Positions 47,567-56,545 of a DNA stretch of 64,000 nt are shown piece after piece. A program made the translations under genes and the position numbers. Below the pieces are notes generated by a model. It was not told the DNA's origin. It made no database searches and saw only the letters and a list, made by a program, of their open reading frames with translations. Every line of letters starts with the position of its first letter. The stretch's first letter is position 1. Source of the DNA: Rhodobacterales bacterium (GTDB lineage Bacteria > Pseudomonadota > Alphaproteobacteria > Rhodobacterales > Rhodobacteraceae); NCBI GenBank assembly GCA_002748285.1, contig PDSA01000030.1, forward strand, positions 1 to 64,000. Reading direction: 5' to 3'.

Positions 47567-47569
47567 ATC

Positions 47570-48892
47570 ATGTCTGATCTGAACACACTCACGATCTCTG
47601 AGGCCCGCGACAAGCTGCGCAGCGGCGAGGTCAGCGCGGTTGAGCTGACCGAGAGCTGCTTGTCAGCGATTGAAGGGGCCGATGTGCTGAATGCCTTTGT
47701 GCATAACACGCCCGAAATCGCCCGCGAGCAGGCCAAGGCCGCCGATCAGCGTCTGAAGGCTGGTGATGCGCCGGATATGTGCGGCATTCCGGTGGGGATC
47801 AAGGATCTGTTCTGCACCAAGGGCGTGGCCTCGCAGGCGGCTTCGGCGATTCTGGAAGGGTTCAAACCCGAATATGAAAGCACCATCACCCAGCAGCTGT
47901 GGGACAGCGGCGCGGTGATGCTGGGCAAGCTGAACATGGATGAATTCGCCATGGGCTCGTCCAATGAAACCTCGGTTTATGGCAATGCGGTCAATCCGCG
48001 GCGCCGGCAGGGGGATACGGCGCAACTGACGCCCGGGGGCTCGTCCGGGGGCTCGGCGGCGGCGGTGGCGGCTGATCTGTGTCTGGGGGCGACCGGCACC
48101 GATACCGGCGGTTCGATCCGGCAACCGGCGGCCTTTACCGGCATCACCGGCATCAAACCCACATACGGGCGCTGCTCGCGCTGGGGGGTGGTGGCCTTTG
48201 CCTCGTCGCTGGATCAGGCCGGTCCGATGACCAAATCCGTGCGCGATGCGGCGATCATGCTGCGGGCGATGGCCGGCCATGACGCCAAGGATTCGACCAG
48301 CGCCGATCTGGCCGTGCCCGATTTCGAAGCCGCGCTGAGCGGCGACGTCAAGGGCAAAAAGATCGGCATCCCCAAGGAATACCACATGGAGGGCATCCCG
48401 GCCGAGATCGAAAAGCTCTGGGCCGAGGGCACCGCGATGCTTAAGGATGCCGGGGCCGAGGTGGTGGATATTTCGCTGCCGCATACGAAATACGCGCTGC
48501 CGGCCTATTATGTGATTGCTCCGGCTGAGGCTTCGAGCAATCTGGCCCGCTATGACGGGGTGCGCTATGGCCACCGTGCGACTTTGGCTGCGGGCGAGGG
48601 CATTGACGACATGTATGAAAAAACCCGCGCCGAAGGCTTTGGCCATGAGGTGCAGCGGGGCGAGATGACCGATGCCGATCCGGTGCAGATGTATCTGAAT
48701 GATGTGTTCACCGTCACCGTCAATCTGGCCGGGCTGCCGGGGATTTCGGTTCCGGCGGGGCTGGATCAACAGGGTTTGCCGTTGGGTCTGCAGCTGATTG
48801 GCCGCCCTTGGCAAGAGGGTGAATTGCTGAATTTTGCTTATGCGCTGGAAAACGCCGCCGGTTTTGTTTCCAAAGCGGAAAAATGGTGGTAA
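47570..48892 (+). CDS. gatA: Asp/Glu-tRNA amidotransferase subunit A
   Basis: 440 residues. Amidase-signature enzyme: catalytic Lys78 in [10 protein letters not shown], the Ser-Ser region [20 protein letters not shown] and [16 protein letters not shown]. It releases ammonia from glutamine for tRNA amidation. It lacks gatB nearby; that gene should be elsewhere. Confidence 0.96.
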   Translation: MSDLNTLTISEARDKLRSGEVSAVELTESCLSAIEGADVLNAFVHNTPEIAREQAKAADQRLKAGDAPDMCGIPVGIKDLFCTKGVASQAASAILEGFKPEYESTITQQLWDSGAVMLGKLNMDEFAMGSSNETSVYGNAVNPRRRQGDTAQLTPGGSSGGSAAAVAADLCLGATGTDTGGSIRQPAAFTGITGIKPTYGRCSRWGVVAFASSLDQAGPMTKSVRDAAIMLRAMAGHDAKDSTSADLAVPDFEAALSGDVKGKKIGIPKEYHMEGIPAEIEKLWAEGTAMLKDAGAEVVDISLPHTKYALPAYYVIAPAEASSNLARYDGVRYGHRATLAAGEGIDDMYEKTRAEGFGHEVQRGEMTDADPVQMYLNDVFTVTVNLAGLPGISVPAGLDQQGLPLGLQLIGRPWQEGELLNFAYALENAAGFVSKAEKWW

Positions 48893-48924
48893 TCAACTTT
48901 AGGATCTAACGGGTAAGGGTGAAT

Positions 48925-49578
48925 ATGATGCGGTATGTCTTTTCTGCGATGGTGGTATTGGCTCTGGCGGCGTGCCAGCCAAAGGTGCCTGACTCTGGGG
49001 TTGGCTTTGATGGCTACTCCGAATACGCGAAAAAACGTGCTGCCCGCGATGCCCAGTTGGAGGGCAATCAGATCGGCCGCGGCGGCGTTGTGTCCGATGA
49101 GATCAGCCAGGCGGGCACGCAACGGGTGAAACAGACACATACCAGCACGGCTGCGATCTCGGACGAGCAGGATTTCAACGCGGTTTCGGGCCGTGAAACG
49201 ATTGAGAGCGACAAAGAACGTCTGGCGCGTCAGCGGGCGCAATATGTGGTGATCGAACCCACCGCCGTGCCCACCGGCAGCAATGCGCAAGGGGCGGCTC
49301 TGGTGAAATATGCGCTTTCGACCAGAAACAAGCGCGGTCAGGCGATTTACAAGCGTTCGAATGCCGGGATGTCGGCACAGCGTTATCGGCGCAACTGTGC
49401 GAAATACCCTTCCCCCGACCGGGCACAGACGGCGTTTCTGAACAGCGGAGGCCCGGCCAGAGACAGCAAAGGGCTCGACCCCGATGGCGATGGGTTCGCC
49501 TGTGAGTGGGATCCGCAGCCATTCCGCAATGCGCGCAAAGCGGCCTCAATTCGGGCTGTGCCACCGGAAAACGGGTGA
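48925..49578 (+). CDS. Lipoprotein with Excalibur-like calcium-binding tail
   Basis: 217 residues from the ATG at 48925. Lipoprotein signal MMRYVFSAMVVLALAAC with lipobox LAAC. The middle is hydrophilic and probably unstructured. The C-terminus NCAKYPSPDRAQTAFL followed by DPDGDGFACEWDP is the Excalibur-type Ca-binding loop. The stop overlaps the amidase GTG start (GTGA), so it may work at the cell wall with that enzyme. Confidence 0.75.
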   Translation: MMRYVFSAMVVLALAACQPKVPDSGVGFDGYSEYAKKRAARDAQLEGNQIGRGGVVSDEISQAGTQRVKQTHTSTAAISDEQDFNAVSGRETIESDKERLARQRAQYVVIEPTAVPTGSNAQGAALVKYALSTRNKRGQAIYKRSNAGMSAQRYRRNCAKYPSPDRAQTAFLNSGGPARDSKGLDPDGDGFACEWDPQPFRNARKAASIRAVPPENG

Positions 49579-50276
49579 TCTGTCACCACAGCCCCAGCCC
49601 GAATTTTACCGCCCGCCGGGACGGGGCGCGGCCCGGTCTGGTGGTTCTGCACTACACGGCCATGCAGTGTGCCCCATCGGCGGTGTCGTGGCTGTGCAAT
49701 CCTGAGTCTCAGGTCTCGGCCCATTACCTGATTTCGGAAACCGGTGATGTGTTTCAGATGGTGGCCGAGGATCAACGCGCCTGGCACGCCGGAGCCGGGC
49801 AGTGGGGCGCGATTTGTGATGTGAATTCCCATTCTATCGGCATTGAACTGGCCAATCCCGGCGATTGCCCGTTCCCGCTGCCTCAGATGACGGCGCTGGA
49901 GGGCTTGCTGGCGGGGATCATGCAACGCTGGGACATTGCAGCGCATCGGGTGATCGGCCATTCCGACATGGCTCCGGGGCGCAAGATTGATCCGGGGTGG
50001 CGGTTTGACTGGTGCGCTCTGGCGCGGGCGGGGCTGTCTGTTTGGCCGCGCTGTGATCTGGACCATGGCCCGGCAGGGCCGGCGGATGAGCAGCAGTTTC
50101 TGCGCCTGATCGCCCGGTTTGGCTATACCGCCCGGGCCGAGCCCGCTACTTTGCTGGCCAGTTTCCGTTTGCGGTTTCGTCCCTGGGCGCAGGGGCCGCT
50201 GGGTGGGGTGGATTTGCGCATCGCCCACGATCTGGCCGCGCGCTTCCCCGTTGACGCTGAAGGGGCAAACGCTTAG
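49575..50276 (+). CDS. N-acetylmuramoyl-L-alanine amidase (Amidase_2)
   Basis: 233 residues from a GTG at 49575 that overlaps the upstream stop. Zinc amidase of the AmpD/AmiD type: LVVLHYTAMQ (first zinc His), SAHYLISETGDVFQMV, SIGIELANPGD and VIGHSDMAPGRKIDPG (second zinc His and Asp). It cleaves the peptide stem of murein. No signal peptide is seen, so it is probably cytoplasmic recycling, AmpD-like. Confidence 0.87.
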   Translation: MICHHSPSPNFTARRDGARPGLVVLHYTAMQCAPSAVSWLCNPESQVSAHYLISETGDVFQMVAEDQRAWHAGAGQWGAICDVNSHSIGIELANPGDCPFPLPQMTALEGLLAGIMQRWDIAAHRVIGHSDMAPGRKIDPGWRFDWCALARAGLSVWPRCDLDHGPAGPADEQQFLRLIARFGYTARAEPATLLASFRLRFRPWAQGPLGGVDLRIAHDLAARFPVDAEGANA

Positions 50277-50286
50277 GTAACAAAAT

Positions 50287-50670
50287 GCGCGGATGGCTGG
50301 ATGGCCGCGTTTGCCGCTTTGGTGAACGAGGAAAGTCCGGACTCCACAAAACAACGGTGCCGGGTAACGCCCGGCTGGGGAAACCCAAGGGAAAGCGCCA
50401 CAGAAAACAGACCGCCTGCCCCTGTGGCAGGTCAGGGTGAAACGGTGGGGTAAGAGCCCACCGCGGGGCTGGCAACAGCACCGGCACGGCAAGCCCCACC
50501 GGGAGCAATGCCAAATAGGAACCGCACGGGTGAAAAGGCCCAAAGCTGTTTTGGCTTGACGGTTCGGGTTGGCAGCTGGATCTGTCCGGTAACGGGCAGG
50601 GTAGATGAATGGCCATCGCGCATCGGGGTTGCCTGATGCGCACAGAATCCGGCTTATAGGCCATCCGCGC
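50287..50670 (+). ncRNA. rnpB: RNase P RNA (class A)
   Basis: Catalytic RNA that matures tRNA 5' ends. The ends GCGCGGATGGC at 50287 and GGCCATCCGCGC at 50659-50670 form helix P1. Conserved blocks in order: GAGGAAAGTCCGGACTCC near 50330, AGGGTGAAACGGTGGGGTAA near 50434, and the late AGAATCCGGCTTATAGG near 50644. Length of about 384 fits alphaproteobacterial class A. Confidence 0.95.
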
Positions 50671-50835
50671 ACCTCTGTGGCCCCTGTTCGGAAAAATTGC
50701 GGGAAAAGTCGGGCTGTATGGCGTTATCGGGATGAATTTTCGCGGATTGCTGTTGACTCGGCAAGCAAAGGCGATAAAAGGCGGGTTCGTAGATTTATCC
50801 GGGCCGCTTTGGTCCCCCGCTTTAGGAGTATACTC

Positions 50836-51003
50836 ATGGCGAAGCCAACCACGATTAAAATCCGCCTGAATTCGACAGCGGGCACCGGCCACTTTTATGT
50901 GACCAAAAAGAACGCCCGCACCATGACTGAAAAAATGACCGTGAACAAATATGATCCGGTTGTGCGCAAGCATGTGGAGTATAAGGAAGGCAAGATCAAG
51001 TAA
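50836..51003 (+). CDS. rpmG: Large-subunit ribosomal protein bL33
   Basis: 55 residues: [20 protein letters not shown] then [10 protein letters not shown] and [18 protein letters not shown]. It is the zinc-free form (no CXXC). Start follows TTAGGAGTATACTC. A strong terminator follows. Confidence 0.97.
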
Positions 51004-51042
51004 GATCGGTGCCTCGGGCCTGATGACGGGCCTGATCAGATA

Positions 51043-51073
51043 AAAAGCCACGCATTGGATTGCGTGGCTTTTT
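51043..51073 (+). terminator. Rho-independent terminator after rpmG
   Basis: AAAGCCACGCA and TGCGTGGCTTT form an 11-bp stem around TTGGAT, followed by further T. Confidence 0.9.
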
Positions 51074-51117
51074 GCGTTTTTGGGGTGGGCTGTCAGTTGG
51101 AAATAGACGCCAAGGTT

Positions 51118-51468
51118 TTACATTTCGTTAAACTTGATCGACTCTCCGCAACCGCAAGCTTCGCTCACATTGGGGTTATTGAATTTGAAACCGCTCTCTA
51201 GCAGGGTGGTCTCATAATCAATCTCGGTGCCGAACATGAACATTTGCGCCATCGGAGCAATCATGATCCGGGCATCCCCCTGTTCGATGACTTCATCCAT
51301 CGGGTCCAACTCGGTGACGAATTCCATGGTGTATTCCATGCCGACACAGCCGCCCTTGATCAGCCCGATCCGCAAGCCCAGATGACCGTCACGCGCCATC
51401 AGATCGGCAATCCGCTTGGCCGCTCGGGGGGTCATGCTGACCGCGTTTTTACGGGTGGGGGCGTTCAT
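51118..51468 (-). CDS. sufA: A-type iron-sulfur carrier (SufA/IscA family)
   Basis: 116 residues. MTPRAAKRIADLM, LRIGLIKGGCVGMEYTMEF and the C-terminal EACGCGESIKF carry the three conserved cysteines that hold the [Fe-S] cluster. It lies 23 bases after the sufT-like gene. IscA and ErpA are close alternatives; sufA is chosen because of the neighbour. Confidence 0.85.
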   Translation of the reverse strand: MNAPTRKNAVSMTPRAAKRIADLMARDGHLGLRIGLIKGGCVGMEYTMEFVTELDPMDEVIEQGDARIMIAPMAQMFMFGTEIDYETTLLESGFKFNNPNVSEACGCGESIKFNEM

Positions 51469-51491
51469 TTGATTCTCCTGAAAGGGCGCAT

Positions 51492-51944
51492 TTACATGAA
51501 GCCCAGCTCAAGGCGGGCATCGTCGCTCATCATATCCATGCCCCATTGGGGCTCCCACACCAGCTGCACATCCACCGATTGCACCCCGGGCACGGCGGAA
51601 ACGGCATCCGCCACCCAGCCGGGCATTTCACCCGCCACCGGACATCCCGGTGCGGTCAGAGACATATTGATCCGCACTTCGCCATCATCGCTGATGTCGA
51701 TGGTGTAAATCAGCCCCAGATCATAGATATTCACCGGCACTTCCGGGTCGTAAACCGAACGGCAGGCCTCGACGATCTGATCAAACAGCTCGTGATCGGT
51801 GCTGGAGGGTTTGATCAACGGCGTCCCCTCGGCATCCTCCGCTGCGGGCTCGGCCGGTTGGCGCGGCGGGTGCTGGCCTTCGATCGGGTCGGCCATATAG
51901 GGCACATAGGGGTTGTCATCGGGGGTGTTCTGTTCATCGGCCAT
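51492..51944 (-). CDS. sufT: DUF59/MIP18 Fe-S assembly protein, SufT-like
   Basis: 150 residues. After a Pro/Glu-rich leader of about 45 residues the DUF59 domain reads DPEVPVNIYDLGLIYTIDIS, MSLTAPGCPVAGEMPG and QLVWEPQWGMDMMSDDARLE. SufT aids delivery of Fe-S clusters. Paired with the A-type carrier; the main suf genes are not in the window. Confidence 0.82.
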   Translation of the reverse strand: MADEQNTPDDNPYVPYMADPIEGQHPPRQPAEPAAEDAEGTPLIKPSSTDHELFDQIVEACRSVYDPEVPVNIYDLGLIYTIDISDDGEVRINMSLTAPGCPVAGEMPGWVADAVSAVPGVQSVDVQLVWEPQWGMDMMSDDARLELGFM

Positions 51945-52048
51945 GGCGCATCTCGTCTGGGTTTCCTTAGCAAATACATAGGGATTAATGCACCCAAGGT
52001 CCAGAGCGGCGATTGCACAAGCGGCAAAACCCGCGTAAACGGGCGGCT

Positions 52049-53179
52049 ATGACGCAGAAATTTACCTTTGATCTGGCCACCACCGATGGCAAAGCCCGTA
52101 CCGGCACCATTCACACGCCCCGCGGAGATATTGCCACGCCGGCCTTTATGCCGGTGGGCACCGCCGCCACCGTAAAAGCCATGCTGCCGGAAAATGTCGC
52201 CGCCACCGGGGCGCAGATTTTGCTGGGCAACACTTATCATTTGATGCTGAGACCCACGGCCGAGCGCATTGCGGCGCTGGGCGGCTTGCACAAATTCATG
52301 AACTGGCAGGGGCCGATTTTGACCGATAGCGGCGGCTTTCAGGTGATGAGCCTGTCTGATCTGCGCAAAATGTCGGAACATGGGGTGGTGTTCAAATCGC
52401 ATATTGATGGCTCGAAACACGAAATCACCCCGGAACGCAGCATGGAAATCCAGCGGCTGCTGGGCAGCGATATCGTGATGTGTTTTGACGAATGCACCCC
52501 GCACCCGGCGACGCGGCAACAGGCGCTGGACTCGATGCAGCTGTCGATGCGCTGGGCGCAGCGCTCCCGTGATGCGTTTGGCGACCGGCCCGGCCATGCG
52601 CTGTTTGGCATCCAGCAGGGCAGTGTGTTTCAGGATCAACGTCAGGAAAGTGCCGAGAAGCTGATCCAGATCGGCTTTGACGGTTACGCCGTGGGCGGTC
52701 TGGCGGTGGGCGAGGGGCAGCAGACCATGTTCGACGTGCTGGATTACGCCCCCGACATGCTGCCCGCCGACAAGCCGCGTTATCTGATGGGAGTGGGCAA
52801 GCCCGACGATCTGGTCGGAGCCGTTGCCCGTGGCATTGACATGTTCGATTGCGTGCTGCCATCGCGTTCCGGGCGCACCGGGCAGATTTTCACCCGTTTC
52901 GGGGTGCTGAACATCAAAAACGCCCGCCACCGGGATGACCCGCGCCCGCTGGATGAACATTGCACCTGCCCGGCTTGCGCCAATTACAGCCGCGCCTATC
53001 TGCACCATGTGTTCAAGGCGCAAGAGATCATTTCTTCGATGCTGATGACTTGGCACAATCTGCATTATTACCAAGAGCTGATGGCGGGTATGCGCCGCGC
53101 CATTGCCGCGGGCACATTTGCCGAGTTTCAGGCCGAGTTCCACCGCCAGCGCGCACAGGGCGATATCGAGCCCCTTTAG
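52049..53179 (+). CDS. tgt: tRNA-guanine transglycosylase
   Basis: 376 residues from the ATG at 52049. It exchanges guanine for preQ1 at the wobble base of GUN tRNAs. [13 protein letters not shown] (catalytic Asp), [49 protein letters not shown] and the zinc motif [16 protein letters not shown] are all present. Confidence 0.96.
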   Translation: MTQKFTFDLATTDGKARTGTIHTPRGDIATPAFMPVGTAATVKAMLPENVAATGAQILLGNTYHLMLRPTAERIAALGGLHKFMNWQGPILTDSGGFQVMSLSDLRKMSEHGVVFKSHIDGSKHEITPERSMEIQRLLGSDIVMCFDECTPHPATRQQALDSMQLSMRWAQRSRDAFGDRPGHALFGIQQGSVFQDQRQESAEKLIQIGFDGYAVGGLAVGEGQQTMFDVLDYAPDMLPADKPRYLMGVGKPDDLVGAVARGIDMFDCVLPSRSGRTGQIFTRFGVLNIKNARHRDDPRPLDEHCTCPACANYSRAYLHHVFKAQEIISSMLMTWHNLHYYQELMAGMRRAIAAGTFAEFQAEFHRQRAQGDIEPL

Positions 53180-53201
53180 AAGCGTTCTGAAAGGGGCTCT
53201 G

Positions 53202-54089
53202 ATGACACAACATATCACCGCGCACCGCGCCAATCTGATCGGCAGCCTATGGATGGTGGCGGCGATGGCTGGCTTTGCGGTTGAGGACGCTTTGATCAAG
53301 GCCGCCGCGCTCACCATGCCTTCGGGCCAGATCATGGTGCTGTTCGGGCTGGGCGGGGCGGTGGTGTTTGCCGGGCTCAGCCTGATCCGGCGGGCGCCGC
53401 TGTTTCACGCCGCCGTCATTTCGCGCCCGATGCTGATCCGCAGCGTGTTCGAAGTGGTCGGGCGGCTGTTCTATGTGCTGGCCATCACGCTCACCCCGCT
53501 TTCGGCGGCCACGGTGATTCTGCAAGCCACCCCGGTGGTGGTGGTCGCCGCCGCTGCGCTGCTGTTTGGCGAGCGTGTGGGCTGGCGCAAATGGATGGCG
53601 ATTGCGATCGGGCTGGCAGGCGTGCTGATGATCGTGCAGCCGGGCAGCGAAGGGTTTTCGCTGCTCTCGGTGCTGGCGGTGATCGGGATGCTGGGCTTTG
53701 CCGGGCGTGATCTGGCCAGCCGGGCGGCTCCGGCATCGCTGGGCACGCTGGCGTTGGGCTTTTACGGCTTTTTGGCGATTCTGCTGGCCGGGGTGATCTT
53801 TGCCATTGTTCAGGGGCAGCAATTTGTCTGGCCCGGCCCCTCTACCGCGCTGATTCTGCTGGCCATTGTGCTGGCCGGGGCCGCGGCCTATTCCTGCCTG
53901 ATGCGTGCCATGCGCACCGGCGAAGTCGGCGCGGTCACACCGTTCCGATACAGTCGCTTGCTGTTTGGCATCGCAATCGGCGTAGGCTATTTTGGTGAAC
54001 GCTTCAGCCTGCCTATGGCGCTGGGCTCGGCCCTGATCGTTCTGGCCGGGTTGTTTCTGCTGTGGCGGGGCAAGGGCACCCGCCGTTAG
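53202..54089 (+). CDS. EamA-family (DMT) transporter
   Basis: 295 residues with about ten TM helices and two EamA repeats; the C-terminal repeat shows TPFRYSRLLFGIAIGVGYFG and GSALIVLAGLFLLWRGK. Substrate unknown; such proteins export metabolites. It follows tgt by 22 bases. Last backbone gene before the mobile element. Confidence 0.85.
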   Translation: MTQHITAHRANLIGSLWMVAAMAGFAVEDALIKAAALTMPSGQIMVLFGLGGAVVFAGLSLIRRAPLFHAAVISRPMLIRSVFEVVGRLFYVLAITLTPLSAATVILQATPVVVVAAAALLFGERVGWRKWMAIAIGLAGVLMIVQPGSEGFSLLSVLAVIGMLGFAGRDLASRAAPASLGTLALGFYGFLAILLAGVIFAIVQGQQFVWPGPSTALILLAIVLAGAAAYSCLMRAMRTGEVGAVTPFRYSRLLFGIAIGVGYFGERFSLPMALGSALIVLAGLFLLWRGKGTRR

Positions 54090-54193
54090 GGTCGAAATCC
54101 TGCCAAAATCCGCCGCCTTGGAAAAAAGCTGCGTTTTGTCGGAAAAGGGGCTTGCACATCCTTGGCCACTCGGTCTAGAAGTCGCCTCGGAAC

Positions 54194-54240
54194 GGGTGAT
54201 TAGCTCAGTTGGTAGAGCGCTTCGTTTACACCGAAGATGT
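54194..54240 (+). tRNA. tRNA-Val(TAC), 5' part only, disrupted at the element boundary
   Basis: 47 bases fit the start of alphaproteobacterial tRNA-Val: acceptor GGGTGAT, D-arm GCTCAGTTGGTAGAGC, anticodon stem CTTCG/CGAAG with anticodon TAC at 54227-54229, then ATGT. The expected T-arm and acceptor 3' strand are absent; sequence unrelated to tRNA begins at about 54241. The gene cannot give a functional tRNA here. This is the left border of the mobile element, and the 3' half may lie at the other border outside the window. Confidence 0.85.
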
Positions 54241-54471
54241 AATTCCATGGTAATGCCTCAGAAAATCCATTGTAATTGGGCCACACCTCTAGCCGCCAAA
54301 ACTTTTTGACTGCGTTTGAGAAAACTCCCCAAAACCCGCAACCGTTCTCTGTATGTTCCTTGATGTGAGTCGCAAAGTATGGTATGTTTCCGAACATAAC
54401 CTAATTGCCGGGGGCAGTGAGGTTTGGCGCCGGGGGCGTTTCGAGAATCATTACATCTTAGGAGCCACGCC

Positions 54472-54735
54472 GTGAGCACATTCACTATCACGCGTGCGAT
54501 GATCTGCGCTGCCACAGATTGGCGTTACCATCGGGTCCGCGCGATTATTGAAACTCCGTATCGACTGCAATGCCAGTTCGGTTCGTCTGGGCCACAAGGT
54601 GGCGGACGTACCGAGCGGTTCCGACTGGGCGATGTTCTCGCCCGTTGCCGTGACAAACGTGCATTCGATGAACTGACAATGTCGTCAAAACTTTTCGCGG
54701 CTGACGCCGGTTATCGCAAGGACAATAAACAATGA
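54472..54735 (+). CDS. Small protein of the mobile element, unknown
   Basis: 87 residues from a GTG at 54472 preceded by TTAGGAG. No known motif; a basic N-terminal half (ITRAMICAATDWRYHRVRAI) and a late RFRLGDVLARCRDKR. The stop overlaps the next start (ATGA). First gene after the disrupted tRNA-Val. The 230 bases between them hold no gene that I can support. Confidence 0.55.
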   Translation: MSTFTITRAMICAATDWRYHRVRAIIETPYRLQCQFGSSGPQGGGRTERFRLGDVLARCRDKRAFDELTMSSKLFAADAGYRKDNKQ

Positions 54736-55208
54736 CACAAGCAATCCAAAAGGCGATTGACGCTGAGAAAAATCGCCAATCTCGTATCGACGCGCAGCGT
54801 GTCGTCACACCGCCACACCAAATCAAGCGTCTGGAAGAGGCGCAAATGAATGCACGCGTTGCACTGGCACGGAAATATGGGCACCGGCTGGATGCTCGCG
54901 TCAGCGAGCGCATCATTGATGGCATGATTTTGCTGCCCGAAGTCCTTTGTACCATTGGCGGGGGAGTGGACGAACTTCCGAACGACGCTAAGGGATGGGA
55001 TCGCTGGGCAGCAAACGCCGTTTCGCAGGAACCTTTGGCACAATTGTCTATCGACGCATCCGACGCTGCTCTCAAAGAGGAATTACGGAAAAAGACCTTG
55101 GCTGCGATGCGTCCCGAACAACGCCTTCAAATGGCGCGGGCTGGAACACTGGATGACCACATCGAGGGTATCGTACGCGAAAAAATTGAGGCGCGTGCTG
55201 GTGTTTGA
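54732..55208 (+). CDS. Unknown protein of the mobile element
   Basis: 158 residues, mainly helical and charged (EKNRQSRIDAQRVVTPPHQI near the start, KEELRKKTLAAMRPEQRLQM near the end). No TM or motif recognised. It is coupled to the preceding gene by a 4-base overlap, which supports it being translated. Confidence 0.6.
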   Translation: MTQAIQKAIDAEKNRQSRIDAQRVVTPPHQIKRLEEAQMNARVALARKYGHRLDARVSERIIDGMILLPEVLCTIGGGVDELPNDAKGWDRWAANAVSQEPLAQLSIDASDAALKEELRKKTLAAMRPEQRLQMARAGTLDDHIEGIVREKIEARAGV

Positions 55209-55224
55209 GGGAAGTGTGCCTCTG

Positions 55225-55701
55225 ATGAATGAGAAGCATGAAAGCTATGCCAGTTCTCGTGCCAAGGGGGTTAGTCAAGCTGAGGCCTTCAAATCCACAA
55301 TCCCTTTCGGCACCGCGTACAACGGAGGTAACGCAAGCCTCCGCGTCAGCGGTCATCGGCTCGAAAAGCGCCCCGACGTGAAAGCACGTATTGCCTACCT
55401 CCGGAAAATTGCTCGCAGCGATGTTGACGATGCCGACAAGCCGCTTTCGAGGGGTGAAGTGGTGCAGATCAGCTTGGAGGTGTCGGAGGCGCTGGAAGCC
55501 ACCTACAAGGCTGCGCGCGGATCATCTGTTTCGCCGCAAGCTTTGGAGCGGCTCAAGGCTGTGCTGGCCTCGCACCTTGCCCGGCAGGGAAAGATTGATG
55601 ACGATGCCAAGCCTCTGGATAGCGCTCGTGGTGACGTTGAAACCGCGCTCATCATGCGTCGCATTGTGGGATTGGGGGGGTGCACATGTCAGGCACTCTG
55701 A
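55225..55701 (+). CDS. Unknown protein, weakly terminase-small-subunit-like
   Basis: 158 residues from the ATG at 55225 (GAGGGAAG upstream; a GTG at 55216 is also possible). The region SYASSRAKGVSQAEAFK followed by HRLEKRPDVKARIAYLRK resembles the helix-turn-helix part of phage terminase small subunits. The rest, with a DDADKPLSRGEVVQISLEV segment, is not diagnostic. No large terminase gene is visible, so packaging is not claimed. Confidence 0.5.
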   Translation: MNEKHESYASSRAKGVSQAEAFKSTIPFGTAYNGGNASLRVSGHRLEKRPDVKARIAYLRKIARSDVDDADKPLSRGEVVQISLEVSEALEATYKAARGSSVSPQALERLKAVLASHLARQGKIDDDAKPLDSARGDVETALIMRRIVGLGGCTCQAL

Positions 55702-56000
55702 AGTCGCGCACAGCGCGTTCCGCTCTGTTTCTTTTGCGTGAGAATTTAAAAGACCTGCGAACCTATTCTTGGCAATTTGATCCCGCCGAAATTGATCGTG
55801 TTTCGAAGGCGGCTGAATTGGTTTCGACGAGTCTGAAAAAGCTTCAAGGCTGGGTCGCAGAGGAACCCGCCAATGCGAACGACAGGACTGCGGAACCTGC
55901 TTCCGACGAAATTGATGTGCTAGCGATCCGCTCCTTCTTGAACGCGGTCGAATCTGAACGCCTGTGCCCTATTTGCGGCGGTATGTTGCCGCCTTCCTGA
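55686..56000 (+). CDS. Small protein with CPICGG zinc-ribbon-like tail
   Basis: 104 residues from the ATG at 55686, overlapping the preceding gene by 16 bases. A helical body (SALFLLRENLKDLRTYSWQF) ends in ERLCPICGGMLPPS, half of a zinc-binding knuckle. Function unknown. Confidence 0.5.
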   Translation: MSGTLKSRTARSALFLLRENLKDLRTYSWQFDPAEIDRVSKAAELVSTSLKKLQGWVAEEPANANDRTAEPASDEIDVLAIRSFLNAVESERLCPICGGMLPPS

Positions 56001-56128
56001 TAGCCCTGCTTCGCTTGCGACAAGGCTAGCGTGAGCCGCCCGGTGCTTTTCTCCTGCGCTGGGCGTGTTCCGCCGAAGATAACCCCGACCAACCTCAACC
56101 ACACTCCCACCCGACAGGAGCGATCACA

Positions 56129-56140
56129 ATGACTGGATAA
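56129..56140 (+). promoter_or_regulatory. Three-codon mini-ORF ahead of the next gene
   Basis: ATG ACT GGA TAA, placed correctly behind an AGGAG at 56116-56120. The following gene's ATG at 56144 is in the same frame, one codon after the stop, and has no ribosome-binding site of its own. Either translation reinitiates, or the TAA is a recent nonsense change in codon 4 of the gene. Confidence 0.4.
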
Positions 56141-56143
56141 GTA

Positions 56144-56545
56144 ATGACATACCCACTACGGAGTCGCGCTGAACGCGCGAAACTTCATGTTGCCATGCTG
56201 GCAGCCCTCCCCCCAATCTCTGAAGCTGAGGCTTTCGCGGACGCCATTTGTTGGGCCGACACAGACGGCATTGCCGATCTCGGCGTCCTGTTCAGCTTGG
56301 CTGATGCAATCGACCATCACGTATATCAAGCAGTCTACTACAGCGACTGCCAATATGCCGAAGTCAGCGCCGATGATCTGCGCGTGGTGCACGGCACGCC
56401 AACCGTAAATTTGGCGCTGAAACTGGTCGGAGTTTGCGCGCGTCAGCGCGGGCGGAAAATGATCTGGACCGACGCCCCAAATGGCGAACCAACGGCTCTC
56501 GTATCTTTGCCCGATGACCTTCTGGAGCAATGGTATTCTGAATGA
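56144..56545 (+). CDS. Unknown protein of the mobile element
   Basis: 133 residues from the ATG at 56144; see the in-frame mini-ORF immediately upstream. Acidic middle part (ICWADTDGIADLGVLFSLAD). No recognised domain. The stop overlaps the next start (ATGA). Confidence 0.55.
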   Translation: MTYPLRSRAERAKLHVAMLAALPPISEAEAFADAICWADTDGIADLGVLFSLADAIDHHVYQAVYYSDCQYAEVSADDLRVVHGTPTVNLALKLVGVCARQRGRKMIWTDAPNGEPTALVSLPDDLLEQWYSE

